Below are positions 18,028 through 26,632 of a DNA stretch of 64,000 bases, piece by piece; within the stretch, counting starts at the first letter, position 1; every line of letters begins with the position of its first letter. Origin of the DNA: an uncultured Lachnospiraceae bacterium (GTDB lineage: Bacteria > Bacillota > Clostridia > Lachnospirales > Lachnospiraceae); assembly GCA_910579285.1 (NCBI GenBank), contig CAJTTT010000003.1:45475-109474 (forward strand), read 5' to 3'. A program made the translations under genes and the position numbers. The notes beneath the pieces are model-generated. The model searched no databases. It saw only the letters and a list, made by a program, of their open reading frames with translations, and was not told the DNA's origin.

Positions 18028-19152
18028 ATGGAAAAGAAAACAAAACAGAATTTAATCATAGTGATCGTGGGAGTGGTATTATTTGCGGCCCTGATGAATT
18101 TGCATGTGGTGCTCCAGTTTCTGGAAAAGGGGATAGCGGTTATCCTGCCTGTCATCGTCGGCGGTATCCTGGCCTTGTTTATCAACGTGCCCATGACGGG
18201 GATTGAGAAGCGGCTGCGCAAATGGATGCAGAAAACGAAAAAGCAGCCTTCCGACAAGGCTTACCGGCTTGTTTCGTTTCTGCTCACCTTTGTCTGTGTT
18301 GCACTGGTGCTTACGCTTGTATTCACACTGCTCATACCAGAGCTTGCAAGTTCCGTGAAAGGGCTTTATCTGCTGGTTGAAGCGCGCCTGCCGCAGTGGA
18401 TTGCCTATCTGGAGAGTCTGGACCTGCAGTCGGGGTGGCTGGAGGACATGCTGGCGGATATCAACCTGGAAAAGATCATGCAGAACGTTGGCATCGGGGC
18501 CAATCTGTTTTTGGAGGGTGTGGTGAGCACGGTATCCTCTGCCGCGAGTATAGTCATAACGGCGGTATTTGGACTGATCATCAGCATTTATCTGGTGCTG
18601 GGGAAGGAGCAGATAGGCGGACATGCCAAAAAGATAGTATATGCCTATTTAAAACTTGCATGGGCGGAAAATGTCATGCATTTTTGCCGTACATTTAACA
18701 GGTCTTTTTCCAATTTCCTGTCAGGGCAGTGTGCGGAGGCGGTGATCCTCGGAATACTGATGTTTCTGGCATTTACGGTTTTCAGACTGCCTTATGGAAG
18801 TCTGGTCGGCGTACTGACGGCGGTCTGTGCGATCATTCCCTATGTGGGGGCGCTTATGTCCGGCGCGGTCAGCGTAATTCTTGCTCTGCTGATCAGCCCG
18901 GCTCTGGCGGTCCGCTGTCTGATTGTCTATCTGATTGTCCAGTTTGTTGAGAATCAGTTTATCTATCCAAGAGTGGTGGGCGGCTCTGTAGGATTACCGC
19001 CGCTGTATACGCTTGTTGCGGCAATGATCGGCGGCAATCTCTTTGGAATCATGGGAATTATCTTCTTTATTCCGCTGATGGCTGTTTTTGTTGAACTCGT
19101 GAAAGAGGACGCGGGGAAGCGTCTGGATCGTCGGGGAAAACATAGCGTATAG
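18028..19152 (+). CDS. AI-2E family membrane transporter
   Basis: Membrane protein of 374 residues with about seven or eight hydrophobic segments and the family pattern: paired N-terminal helices, a soluble middle region (about 110-150), and a C-terminal block containing GVLTAVCAIIPYVGALMSG and VENQFIYPRVVGGSVGLPPLYTL cut by polar turns. The family was named for autoinducer-2 export, but many members are Na+/H+ antiporters or unknown, so the substrate is open. AGAGAGG precedes the start. It lies 72 bases after the Septu nuclease; a shared transcript is possible but unproven. Confidence 0.85.
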   Translation: MEKKTKQNLIIVIVGVVLFAALMNLHVVLQFLEKGIAVILPVIVGGILALFINVPMTGIEKRLRKWMQKTKKQPSDKAYRLVSFLLTFVCVALVLTLVFTLLIPELASSVKGLYLLVEARLPQWIAYLESLDLQSGWLEDMLADINLEKIMQNVGIGANLFLEGVVSTVSSAASIVITAVFGLIISIYLVLGKEQIGGHAKKIVYAYLKLAWAENVMHFCRTFNRSFSNFLSGQCAEAVILGILMFLAFTVFRLPYGSLVGVLTAVCAIIPYVGALMSGAVSVILALLISPALAVRCLIVYLIVQFVENQFIYPRVVGGSVGLPPLYTLVAAMIGGNLFGIMGIIFFIPLMAVFVELVKEDAGKRLDRRGKHSV

Positions 19153-19232
19153 GGAAAAGTTAAAAAGCAGGGATATCATAAAAAACGAAAAGATAGAAAA
19201 ATATTGCCTTTATGTAAAATAATGTTAACCTG

Positions 19233-19267
19233 CGTTGCTTGCCGCAACGGGTGTTCCTCCGTATAAT
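19233..19267 (+). promoter_or_regulatory. Promoter with overlapping inverted repeat
   Basis: TTGCCG (19239-19244), 17-base spacer, TATAAT (19262-19267). The inverted repeat CGTTGC-N5-GCAACG (19233-19249) overlaps the -35 box and is a candidate operator, perhaps for the regulator encoded just downstream. Confidence 0.55.
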
Positions 19268-19291
19268 GGGAGTGAAAGGAGGGCATCCCTG

Positions 19292-19801
19292 ATGCTGAAC
19301 GAAAATATCAAAACCATCAGAAAGTCCAAAGGGCTTTCGCAGGAGGAACTTGCAATCAAGCTGAGTGTGGTGAGACAAACGATTTCGAAATGGGAACAAG
19401 GTCTGTCGGTTCCAGATGCTGACATGCTGATTTCCATATCAGAGGTATTTGAAATACCAGTCAGCACACTGCTTGGAGAAACCGTTGTTGAGAGGAAGGC
19501 CGATGATCTGAGAGTAATCGCTGAGAAGCTTGAGGTCATAAACTTACAGCTTGCGCATGAAAAAGCGGTAAGACAAAAAGTGATTCACTGGTTTTTTGTT
19601 TTGTTGTGTGTGATTATAGCGGCTGTTTTTGCCATACTGAAAGCATTAAACAGTCCTTACCTGGGCTGGGACTACAGTCATCCCGAAACCGCAGCAGCCG
19701 GAGTACTGTTTCACGCATTTGAGTGGCTGTTCATCCGAATAGCGCCGTTTGCCCTGATTGGGGCGATCGTCGGGGCCTGCTTCACACGGAAGAAAGTGTG
19801 A
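19292..19801 (+). CDS. XRE-family regulator with two membrane segments
   Basis: A 169-residue protein. Residues 1-65 are a helix-turn-helix (KGLSQEELAIKLSVVRQTISKWEQGLSVPD), followed by a short linker and two hydrophobic segments (about 95-115 and 140-165). AAGGAGGG lies eight bases before the ATG at 19292. It stands alone, with its own promoter and a possible self-operator. Small membrane-tethered XRE proteins of this kind are frequent in Clostridia; the regulated gene is not evident. Confidence 0.8.
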   Translation: MLNENIKTIRKSKGLSQEELAIKLSVVRQTISKWEQGLSVPDADMLISISEVFEIPVSTLLGETVVERKADDLRVIAEKLEVINLQLAHEKAVRQKVIHWFFVLLCVIIAAVFAILKALNSPYLGWDYSHPETAAAGVLFHAFEWLFIRIAPFALIGAIVGACFTRKKV

Positions 19802-19852
19802 AAGGCGCATGGGGCGGTGAAAATGCTGCATGTATTTTTGCCGCCGTTAAAG

Positions 19853-20374
19853 TTATTTTTTCAGATATTGCAAAATCGGTTCAATATACTTTTTGTCTGA
19901 AATGTCATAAGAGGAAGAAATCATTTTAACCATTATTTCTTCATCTTCTGTCTTGTCTTTTTTTGCTTTAAGGGTTTTTACAAACATTTTCATCATCAGT
20001 TTAGATGGCATGGACATTTTTTCATAATTGAACCCTCCCGGACAGTAAAAGATCCTGACTTTTTTCTGTTCCGACTCGTTGAAAATCCGTTTAAGCGCTA
20101 TGTCAATTTCCGGGTTGTCTATCGGACTTCCTCCAACACAAAATGCAATCAGCTTCTTGTCTGCCCATTTATCCATATTTCTCTTAAACCAGCTAATTTT
20201 ACTGATATTGCCCGCACAAGCCCAACCTCCAAAAATAATGGCTTCATATGCAGCCAGATCTTTCTTTTTTGCGGCTGACAATTCAAAGCAATCAGCCCCC
20301 GCTGCTTCCGCGATCCATTCAGCATAGCGTTTTGTAAATCCTGTTTGTGAAGTGTAAATTACGATTGTATTCAT
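19853..20374 (-). CDS. Flavodoxin-domain protein
   Basis: A 173-residue single-domain protein with the FMN phosphate-binding loop at the N-terminus (YTSQTGFTKRYAEWI) and a hydrophobic strand followed by GGWACAGNI. It resembles the flavodoxin-like proteins of Clostridia related to protoporphyrinogen oxidase HemG, but heme synthesis cannot be claimed. It would carry electrons through FMN in the cytoplasm. The start at 20374 is preferred over the ATG two codons earlier because of its distance from AGAGG. Confidence 0.8.
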   Translation of the reverse strand: MNTIVIYTSQTGFTKRYAEWIAEAAGADCFELSAAKKKDLAAYEAIIFGGWACAGNISKISWFKRNMDKWADKKLIAFCVGGSPIDNPEIDIALKRIFNESEQKKVRIFYCPGGFNYEKMSMPSKLMMKMFVKTLKAKKDKTEDEEIMVKMISSSYDISDKKYIEPILQYLKK

Positions 20375-20599
20375 CAGCATAAACCTCTACCCTTAATTAT
20401 GGAAACAAGTTACCTGTATGTCAATAGGAATGAAGTAGGATTAATTTGCCTGGAGACCGTCGTAGTTGTTATTTTCGCATTGATGTGGTAAAGTGAACAA
20501 AATGAGTTGGAGGGTGAATGGGTATATTAATTATTGATGAGAAAACCGGGTTGTAGATTCGCTTAAAAGCTGCAATTGGCGAAATGGAGTGGAACAATT

Positions 20600-21635
20600 A
20601 TGAACAATAGGCTGATAGACTTTGATCAGAATAACATGATTAATCAATTTGTTAAAACGGATGATATTTTAATGGATATGTGCGGCATCATCGAATCTTC
20701 GCAGAAGGCTGCATATCAGGCAGTTAATATGACTCTTGTCAAGAGAAACTGGCTTCTTGGATATAGAATTGCCAGTGAAGAAATGCAGGATAGAGAGCGT
20801 GCAAAATACGGGGCAGAGATTATAAAGAATCTTTCCAAAGAATTATCCGCAGAGTATGGAAAAGGATTTACAAAAACCAATTTATATGCGTTTTATTCAT
20901 TTTATAAAATGTATCCGAAGATTTTCCAGACATCGTCTGGAAAATCTCAAAGACTGTTATCATGGTCGCATTACACAGTGCTGCTACAGGTAAATGACGA
21001 AAAAGCTCGTGCATGGTATGAGAAAGAAGCTGTCGAACAAACGTGGAGTGTCAGAACATTACAGCGTAATGTTTCTTCGCAGTATTATTACCGTATCCTT
21101 CAAACGCAGAATAAGGAACTCGTTGAGGGCGAGATGAAGGAGCTGACGGCGAAATATCAGAACGACAAGCTGGAGTTTATCAAAAATCCGATTGTTGCTG
21201 AATTTTTGGGGTTTGCGTCAAATGCGGATTTTACAGAAAGCGATTTGGAAAAAAGTATTCTTTCCAATATTCAAAAATTTCATTGATCTTGTGTTTTATA
21301 ATTATATTCTCAAATGTTTTGTTCTGATCGACTTGAAAACACAGAAAATCACACATCAGGATGTCGGTCAGATGGATATGTATATCCGCATGTATGATGA
21401 ATTAAAACGTAGCGAGGGAGACAATCCGACAATCGGTATTGTACTTTGTGCGGATACGGATGAAGATATTGCGAGATATTCGGTTCTTCACGGAAATGAA
21501 CAATTATTTGCTTCTAAGTATAAACTTTATCTGCCAACGGAAGAAGAACTGCGAGCGGAAATCGAATCTCAAAAAGCGATGTTTTACTTGCAGCAATGCG
21601 GGAAAAAAGGAACAGAAGCAGAAAACAAGCTTTAA
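20600..21635 (+). pseudogene. Broken DUF1016/YhcG-like PD-(D/E)XK nuclease gene
   Basis: Two out-of-frame pieces of one DUF1016 (PDDEXK nuclease) gene. The first (20600-21286) encodes the N-terminal DUF1016 domain (RAKYGAEIIKNLSKELSAEY, SWSHYTVLLQVND) and ends at NIQKFH. The second resumes at 21279 in another frame with FIDLVFYN, then VLIDLKTQKITHQDVGQM and the normal C-terminus. Intact family members have about 20-30 residues between these points, including a conserved GKGFAFV-type segment. A small internal deletion has therefore removed part of the nuclease core and shifted the frame. The PD and D-x-K residues remain in the second piece. It lies in the same AT-rich accessory patch as the Septu-like genes. 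Confidence 0.82.
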
Positions 21636-21662
21636 ATGCTATTGATTAAGGAGGAAAAAGCA

Positions 21663-22280
21663 ATGAAAGTACTTATGATCAACGGAAGCCCGCGTGCAGG
21701 CGGCAACACATCCATCGCCCTGCGGGAGATGGAGCAGGTTTTTGCGGCGGAGGGCGTGGAAACAGAAACCATCCAGATCGGCAGTCAGGCCATACGGGGC
21801 TGTATCGCCTGCAATTCCTGTGCGGAAAAAGGAAAATGCGTGTTTGATGACATTGTGAACGAGACGGCGCCGAAGTTTGAGGCATGCGATGGGCTGGTGA
21901 TTGCGTCCCCGGTTTACTATGCGTCTGCCAACGGCACGCTGATTTCTTTTCTGGACAGACTGTTTTACAGCACGCCCTTTGACAAGCGCATGAAGGCAGG
22001 AGCCAGTGTCGTCGTGGCAAGACGGGGCGGCCTGTCGGCCACTTTTGATGAGCTGAACAAGTATTTTACGATCTGCGGTATGCCGGTGGCCTCCAGCCAG
22101 TATTGGAACAGTGTTCACGGCAGACTGCAGGGCGAAGCGGCGCAGGATGCGGAAGGGTTACAGACCATGCGCACGCTTGCGCGGAATATGACGTTCTTAA
22201 TCAAGAGCATTGCGCTCGGGAAGGAAACTTACGGCCTGCCGGAAAACGAGCCTGCCCAGAGAACCAATTTTATTCACTGA
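21663..22280 (+). CDS. NADPH-dependent FMN reductase-like flavoprotein
   Basis: A 205-residue flavodoxin-fold protein. The FMN loop is at the N-terminus (MINGSPRAGGNTSIAL). It has the clustered cysteines GCIACNSCAEKGKC (about residues 44-57), as in iron-sulfur flavoproteins and related reductases, and the SPVYYASANGTLISFLDR segment. AAGGAGG lies upstream of the ATG at 21663. It probably reduces flavins, quinones or other small electron acceptors in the cytoplasm. Its 3' end overlaps the convergent Na/Pi transporter gene by 11 bases. Confidence 0.85.
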   Translation: MKVLMINGSPRAGGNTSIALREMEQVFAAEGVETETIQIGSQAIRGCIACNSCAEKGKCVFDDIVNETAPKFEACDGLVIASPVYYASANGTLISFLDRLFYSTPFDKRMKAGASVVVARRGGLSATFDELNKYFTICGMPVASSQYWNSVHGRLQGEAAQDAEGLQTMRTLARNMTFLIKSIALGKETYGLPENEPAQRTNFIH

Positions 22281-24027
22281 CTCTTGGCAGTACATATTTT
22301 TCCGAGTAGAAGGCATACTGGTCTTTGTAGTAAGGGCTTTCCTCCTTCATAACGGAAAGGGATTGGTGCAGATTCATGCTGTTTTCGGCAGTGTCCACGA
22401 TACAGATGGCGATGTTGGAGCAGTGGTCTGCCGCCCTTTCCAAATTGGTGAGAAGATCCAGCCAGATAAAGCCTGTCTCTATGGAACAGACACCCTTTTT
22501 CAAACGTCTTACATGAGCGTTTCGCATGTTCTCTTTCAGATCATCGATCACCTGTTCCAGCGGTTCAATATTTCTTGATAAATCCAGATCATTCTGTACA
22601 AAGGCGGTACAGGAGAGCGTCATAATTTCAGACACAGCGCTGCAGAGCACTTCCAGCTCTTTGATGGCTTCGGCGGTGAACCGCAGCTTTTTGTCTTTCA
22701 ATTCTTCCGCGGATTTTAATATGTTGACACTGTGGTCGGAAATCCGTTCCAGATCACCGATCACCTTTAACATCATGGAGACGCTGCCGCTGTCCGCGTC
22801 ACTCATCTGATAATTGCTCAGTTTCACCAGATAGGTCCCTAAAATATCTTCATAGTGATCACATTTTTCTTCGGCTTCCTGCACTTCCTTTGCAGTCTGC
22901 TTGTCGTACCGGGTCAGCAGCTTCAGCGCGCTCTTTAAGGAAACGGTAGAAATTTCAGCCATCTCCCGCACCAGCGTATGGCATCTGTCCAGCGCAATAT
23001 GGGGTGCGGCGAGGAGACGTTCGTCCAGCACGGAGGCGGTTTCTTCCGTCTCAGCGTCGGGCACAAGCCTTACCGCCAGCTTTTCTAACAGGGCAGAGGT
23101 GGGGAGTAGCACTAGGGTACATAAAATGTTAAACGCGGAGTGGGTGAGCGCGATGCCGAACAGGGACGTTGGCTCATCCAGAAGCGGGGGTTTTACAAGC
23201 AGCGATACGGGAAGAAAAACAAGGAGCAGGATCAGGGTTCCCAGTATATTAAAGGAAAGATGGACAACCGCCGCCCGTTTGGCGTTTTTCGTGGTGCCAA
23301 AGGAGGAAAGCAGCGCCGTTGCACAGGTGCCGATATTCTGACCCATAATAATGGGCATGGCTGCGCCGTAGGAGACCTGCCCGGTGGATGCGAGCGCCTG
23401 CAGGATGCCGACGGAAGCAGAGCTGGACTGGATCACCGCCGTAAGTACGGCGCCTACGATAATACCGAGCACCGGGTTTTTGAACAGGATAAACATCTGC
23501 TGAAAGGCGGGCACATCGGCAAGCCCGGACACCGCGCCGGACATGGTGTCCATGCCGAACATCAAGGTGGCAAAACCCAACAGAATTGTGCCGGTATCTT
23601 TCTTCTTGCTTGTCTTTCCAAACATGAAAAGAAGGATGCCGATGGTTGCAAGAATGGGCGTGAAGGAGGTGGGCTTTAACATGCGGATAAAAAAGTTGTC
23701 GCTGGAAATGCCGCTTAAGCTCAAAAGCCATGCGGTGACGGTGGTGCCCACGTTTGCACCCATAATCACATTGATGGCCTGCTTTAAGGTCATCACGCCG
23801 GAATTGACGAAGCCAACCACCATCACTGTGGCGGCGGAGGAACTCTGGATCACGGCGGTGACGATCAGTCCCGTCAGAAATCCTGCAGTTTTATGCTGGG
23901 TCAGTCTGGCAAGGAGCAGTTTTAAGCTCCCTTCCGCACGCCGCTCCAGCGCTTCACTCATCACGCTCATGCCGAACAGAAACAGGCTTAAGCCCCCTGC
24001 TAGTGTCAAAATGTCAAAGATATTCAT
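22270..24027 (-). CDS. Na/Pi cotransporter family protein with PhoU domain
   Basis: A 585-residue protein. The membrane part (about 1-310) holds the two signature repeats TAVIQSSSAATVMVVGF and TAVIQSSSASVGILQAL. The cytoplasmic C-terminus (about 340-560) is a PhoU-like helical bundle. It would import phosphate with sodium and sense or gate through the PhoU part. It is the last gene of an operon headed by a KdpD-like kinase and KdpE-like regulator, with 15 bases to the regulator gene. Confidence 0.9.
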   Translation of the reverse strand: MNIFDILTLAGGLSLFLFGMSVMSEALERRAEGSLKLLLARLTQHKTAGFLTGLIVTAVIQSSSAATVMVVGFVNSGVMTLKQAINVIMGANVGTTVTAWLLSLSGISSDNFFIRMLKPTSFTPILATIGILLFMFGKTSKKKDTGTILLGFATLMFGMDTMSGAVSGLADVPAFQQMFILFKNPVLGIIVGAVLTAVIQSSSASVGILQALASTGQVSYGAAMPIIMGQNIGTCATALLSSFGTTKNAKRAAVVHLSFNILGTLILLLVFLPVSLLVKPPLLDEPTSLFGIALTHSAFNILCTLVLLPTSALLEKLAVRLVPDAETEETASVLDERLLAAPHIALDRCHTLVREMAEISTVSLKSALKLLTRYDKQTAKEVQEAEEKCDHYEDILGTYLVKLSNYQMSDADSGSVSMMLKVIGDLERISDHSVNILKSAEELKDKKLRFTAEAIKELEVLCSAVSEIMTLSCTAFVQNDLDLSRNIEPLEQVIDDLKENMRNAHVRRLKKGVCSIETGFIWLDLLTNLERAADHCSNIAICIVDTAENSMNLHQSLSVMKEESPYYKDQYAFYSEKYVLPRVSE

Positions 24028-24042
24028 AATTGCTGTGTCCTC

Positions 24043-24735
24043 CTACATACGGTATCCGATCCCCAGTTCGTTTTGAATATAGTTTTTCTTTCCCGGTTCG
24101 GCGCCAAGTTTTTTCCGAATGTTTGCCATATTTACCTGCAGCTTTTTGATACTCCCCGAATCGCTGTAACCCCAGATTTCTTTGATGATGGTGTTGTAGG
24201 TGACAACCTTTCCTGAGCACCTGGACAGGTAGGAAAGGATGTCGTATTCGGTGTGGGTCAATCTGATTTCTGCCTGGTCGATGAAAACCTGTCTTGCGCC
24301 GTAGTCGATGACGAGGCCGTCCAAGGCAAAAACTCCGTCCGGGGAACCACCTGCGCCGGTATGCAGGGCGGCTGTCCTCAGTGCGGAACGTACTCTTGCC
24401 ATCAGCTCGGCAGAGCTGAACGGCTTGGTGACATAGTCGTTGGCGCCCAGATCCAGCGCTTCCACCTTGTCCGCTTCGTCCACCCTGGCGGATAAAACGA
24501 TGACGGGCACGAGAGAGTCTTTTCTGACTTCCCGCAGCAGACCGATGCCGTCTCCATCGGGAAGGCCGAGATCCAGTATGATCAGATCCGGGCGGTGCGA
24601 AAGATAGAGCATTTTTCCATTGGAAAAATTTCTTGCCGGGACAGCCTGGCAGCCATCCGCCTCAAGCAGTGTGCCAATCAGGTTGTTTATATGGTAATCG
24701 TCTTCCACAACGAGAATTTTATACTTATGGCTCAT
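24043..24735 (-). CDS. KdpE-like response regulator
   Basis: OmpR/PhoB-type regulator of 230 residues. The receiver has acidic residues 11-13 (EDD), phosphoacceptor D55 (LIILDLGLPDG) and a lysine in the TKPFS motif. A winged-helix domain (about 135-230) ends with NMANIRKKLGAEPGKKNYI and GIGYRM, as in KdpE. The start at 24735 follows GGAGGAGG, and the first 11 bases overlap the kinase gene. It sits between the kinase and the Na/Pi cotransporter, which suggests it controls this operon; no kdpFABC potassium pump is present. Confidence 0.9.
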   Translation of the reverse strand: MSHKYKILVVEDDYHINNLIGTLLEADGCQAVPARNFSNGKMLYLSHRPDLIILDLGLPDGDGIGLLREVRKDSLVPVIVLSARVDEADKVEALDLGANDYVTKPFSSAELMARVRSALRTAALHTGAGGSPDGVFALDGLVIDYGARQVFIDQAEIRLTHTEYDILSYLSRCSGKVVTYNTIIKEIWGYSDSGSIKKLQVNMANIRKKLGAEPGKKNYIQNELGIGYRM

Positions 24736-25789
24736 GGGATTCCTCCTCCGTATCCAGAGTGAAACAAAAAAGGGCGCCGCCGCTTTTTCTGTTTTCTGCC
24801 GTGATGGCGCCGCCATGTGCCCGGATGATAGCGGCGCACACGGAGAGGCCGATACCGGCATTGCTTCTCCTGCTGTCAGGGGGCAGATTTTCTGCCTGAT
24901 AATAACCCGTAAAAAGGGTTTTCAGCCGTTCCTTTTCTATGCCGCATCCGTCATCGCTTATCTCAAACACGGCCTTTCCGGGAAGCAGAGACACTTTTAA
25001 ACAGAGTATGGTCATTCCTTTGGCGTGACAAACGGCATTTTCCAGAATATTTATCACAACCTGTTCGATCAGCAGGGCATCCATCTCTATGGTGATAAAC
25101 TCGTCCGGCAGTTCGACGGATACTTCTTGTTCTGGATAGCGTTTGTGAAATTTGATCAGAGCTGCGTCAAGAAATTCATCCAGCACGGTTGAAACTTTAA
25201 TGATTTTGACGTTTGTGCCGTCCAGTCTCGTGATCGAAAGCAGATTTTCCACCATGCGGGTGAGCCATGCGGCATCCTCGCGGATGCTTTGCAGCATTTT
25301 CTGTTTCTGTTCTCTGGATAAGCCGGTTTCGCTTTCCAATAGGGCGGAGCTTGCGCCATAGATGGTGGTGAGGGGGGTGCGCAGATCGTGGGATACTGCC
25401 CGAAGCAGATCGGCCCGCATTTTTTCCATTTCGCTTTGTGATTTTAATGTCTCCTGTTTTTTGATTTTCGTGGTCAGTGTACAGGTGATACAGGAAATGA
25501 CAATCATAATCACAGAGGTAACCAGAATGTCGGTTATGGTGAAAACTAAACTGAAATAGGGAAGCTCAAAGACAAGTTCGAAAACAAAGACGCTGGCCAG
25601 CGCCGAAAGGATACCGTAAAGATAGCCGTCCGTGGCCAGGGCGGTCAAAAAGGTTCCCAGAATAAAGATAGCGGGAATCAGTGCATGCGCGCCGGAAACG
25701 GTCTGCACCAACAGACACAGGATAAAACATGCGGCTAAAAGAGATAAGGTGACAGCGGCATCAGCCAGGAGCTTTGGAATCTTTTTCAT
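24725..25789 (-). CDS. KdpD-like histidine kinase lacking the N-terminal sensor
   Basis: Membrane kinase of 354 residues. It begins directly with the four-helix DUF4118 membrane domain (about 10-105), then has the H-box SHDLRTPLTTIYG and the ATPase motifs NILENAVCHA, DDGCGIE and GIGLSVCAAI. Full KdpD is around 900 residues and starts with KdpD and USP domains, which are absent here. AAGGAGGC lies eight bases before the ATG at 25789. It heads the kinase-regulator-Na/Pi operon. Confidence 0.88.
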   Translation of the reverse strand: MKKIPKLLADAAVTLSLLAACFILCLLVQTVSGAHALIPAIFILGTFLTALATDGYLYGILSALASVFVFELVFELPYFSLVFTITDILVTSVIMIVISCITCTLTTKIKKQETLKSQSEMEKMRADLLRAVSHDLRTPLTTIYGASSALLESETGLSREQKQKMLQSIREDAAWLTRMVENLLSITRLDGTNVKIIKVSTVLDEFLDAALIKFHKRYPEQEVSVELPDEFITIEMDALLIEQVVINILENAVCHAKGMTILCLKVSLLPGKAVFEISDDGCGIEKERLKTLFTGYYQAENLPPDSRRSNAGIGLSVCAAIIRAHGGAITAENRKSGGALFCFTLDTEEESHEP

Positions 25790-25927
25790 CGGGAAAAGCC
25801 TCCTTGGTAAAAGGGAAATGCAGAGCGGCAGGCACAAAGCATGGATCCGTCCGGCAAAGTCTCTACCAGATAGTATACATGAAAGGCAGTTAAGATTTGG
25901 ATAAGAATGAAGGGGAGAGCGGAACGG

Positions 25928-26308
25928 TCAGGAGGAGCGAACGGCTCTTTTGATGGCTTCAAAACTTTCCTCGCTCAGATCGTGTTCCATCCGGCAGGCG
26001 TCCTCCAGCGCGGTCTGGCGGCTTACGCCGATGCCCATGAGCCAGTCGGAGAGGATGGTGTGCCGCTCCAGCACATTCTCTGCGCGTTTCTGCCCGCTTT
26101 CCGTGAGCGTGATAAACCCGTTTTCGGACATGGTGATGTAGGCCTTTTCCCGCAGATTTTTCATGGCCACGCTGACGCTGGGTTTGGTGAAATTCATTTC
26201 GTTTGCAATATCTATGGAACGAACCTGTCCCAGCCGTTTTTGCAGCAGAAGGATGGTTTCCAGATAGTCTTCCTGAGATTCGTCTGCGCGGTGTTTGATG
26301 TAGTTCAT
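25928..26308 (-). CDS. DtxR/MntR-family metal-dependent regulator
   Basis: A short DtxR-type repressor of 126 residues, comprising a winged helix (SQEDYLETILLLQKR, IANEMNFTKPSVSVAMKNL) and the metal-binding dimerisation domain (RHTILSDWLMGIGV, ACRMEHDLSEESF). The metal ligands expected near the H, E and C/M positions are present. It lacks the SH3-like third domain, as MntR does. It would bind Fe2+ or Mn2+ and repress uptake genes. It is transcribed alone, 8 kb from feoAB, whose operators are plausible targets. Confidence 0.9.
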   Translation of the reverse strand: MNYIKHRADESQEDYLETILLLQKRLGQVRSIDIANEMNFTKPSVSVAMKNLREKAYITMSENGFITLTESGQKRAENVLERHTILSDWLMGIGVSRQTALEDACRMEHDLSEESFEAIKRAVRSS

Positions 26309-26469
26309 GGCATACTCCTCTTGATTTTTCTATCATCATACCATTTTTAGAAGGGAAAGACAACGAAAAAGGAATCTGGCGGAAGCTGTTGGCAAGCAAC
26401 GTCTTTGTATTGTGTATTTTGTATAAAATCTGCAGGGGAATTTCGTAAAATTAAACGATACATTGTTCC

Positions 26470-26499
26470 TTGATAAATACAATGTGGCTCCTTTATAAT
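26470..26499 (+). promoter_or_regulatory. Promoter of the GH53 giant gene
   Basis: TTGATA (26470-26475), 18-base spacer, TATAAT (26494-26499). It is followed directly by a pair of palindromes and leaves a leader of about 125 bases. The rest of the 324-base gap (26309-26632) shows nothing else I can name. Confidence 0.7.
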
Positions 26500-26511
26500 A
26501 AAAGTTACAAA

Positions 26512-26538
26512 GCGCAACCGATTGCGCAACAGTTGCGC
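26512..26538 (+). promoter_or_regulatory. Double LacI-type operator
   Basis: Two perfect palindromes share the central GCGC: GCGCAACCGATTGCGC (26512-26527) and GCGCAACAGTTGCGC (26524-26538). The first matches the LacI/GalR-family form GCAANCGNTTGC with a central CG. They lie just after the expected transcription start, a roadblock position. The LacI-type regulator itself is not in the window. Confidence 0.65.
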
Positions 26539-26632
26539 TGTATCATTTGACTGATAAAGCTGAGAGAGGAAGGACGGAATGTGGTCAGACGCACGGTGGG
26601 ATCATGGACAAGAAAAGTGTGGGAGGAGGAAG

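Noticed and set aside
20519-20560. Twelve-codon ORF (MGILIIDEKTGL) with a GGAGG upstream
   Set aside because: Too short to support as a gene, and no terminator or attenuator structure links it to the downstream pseudogene.
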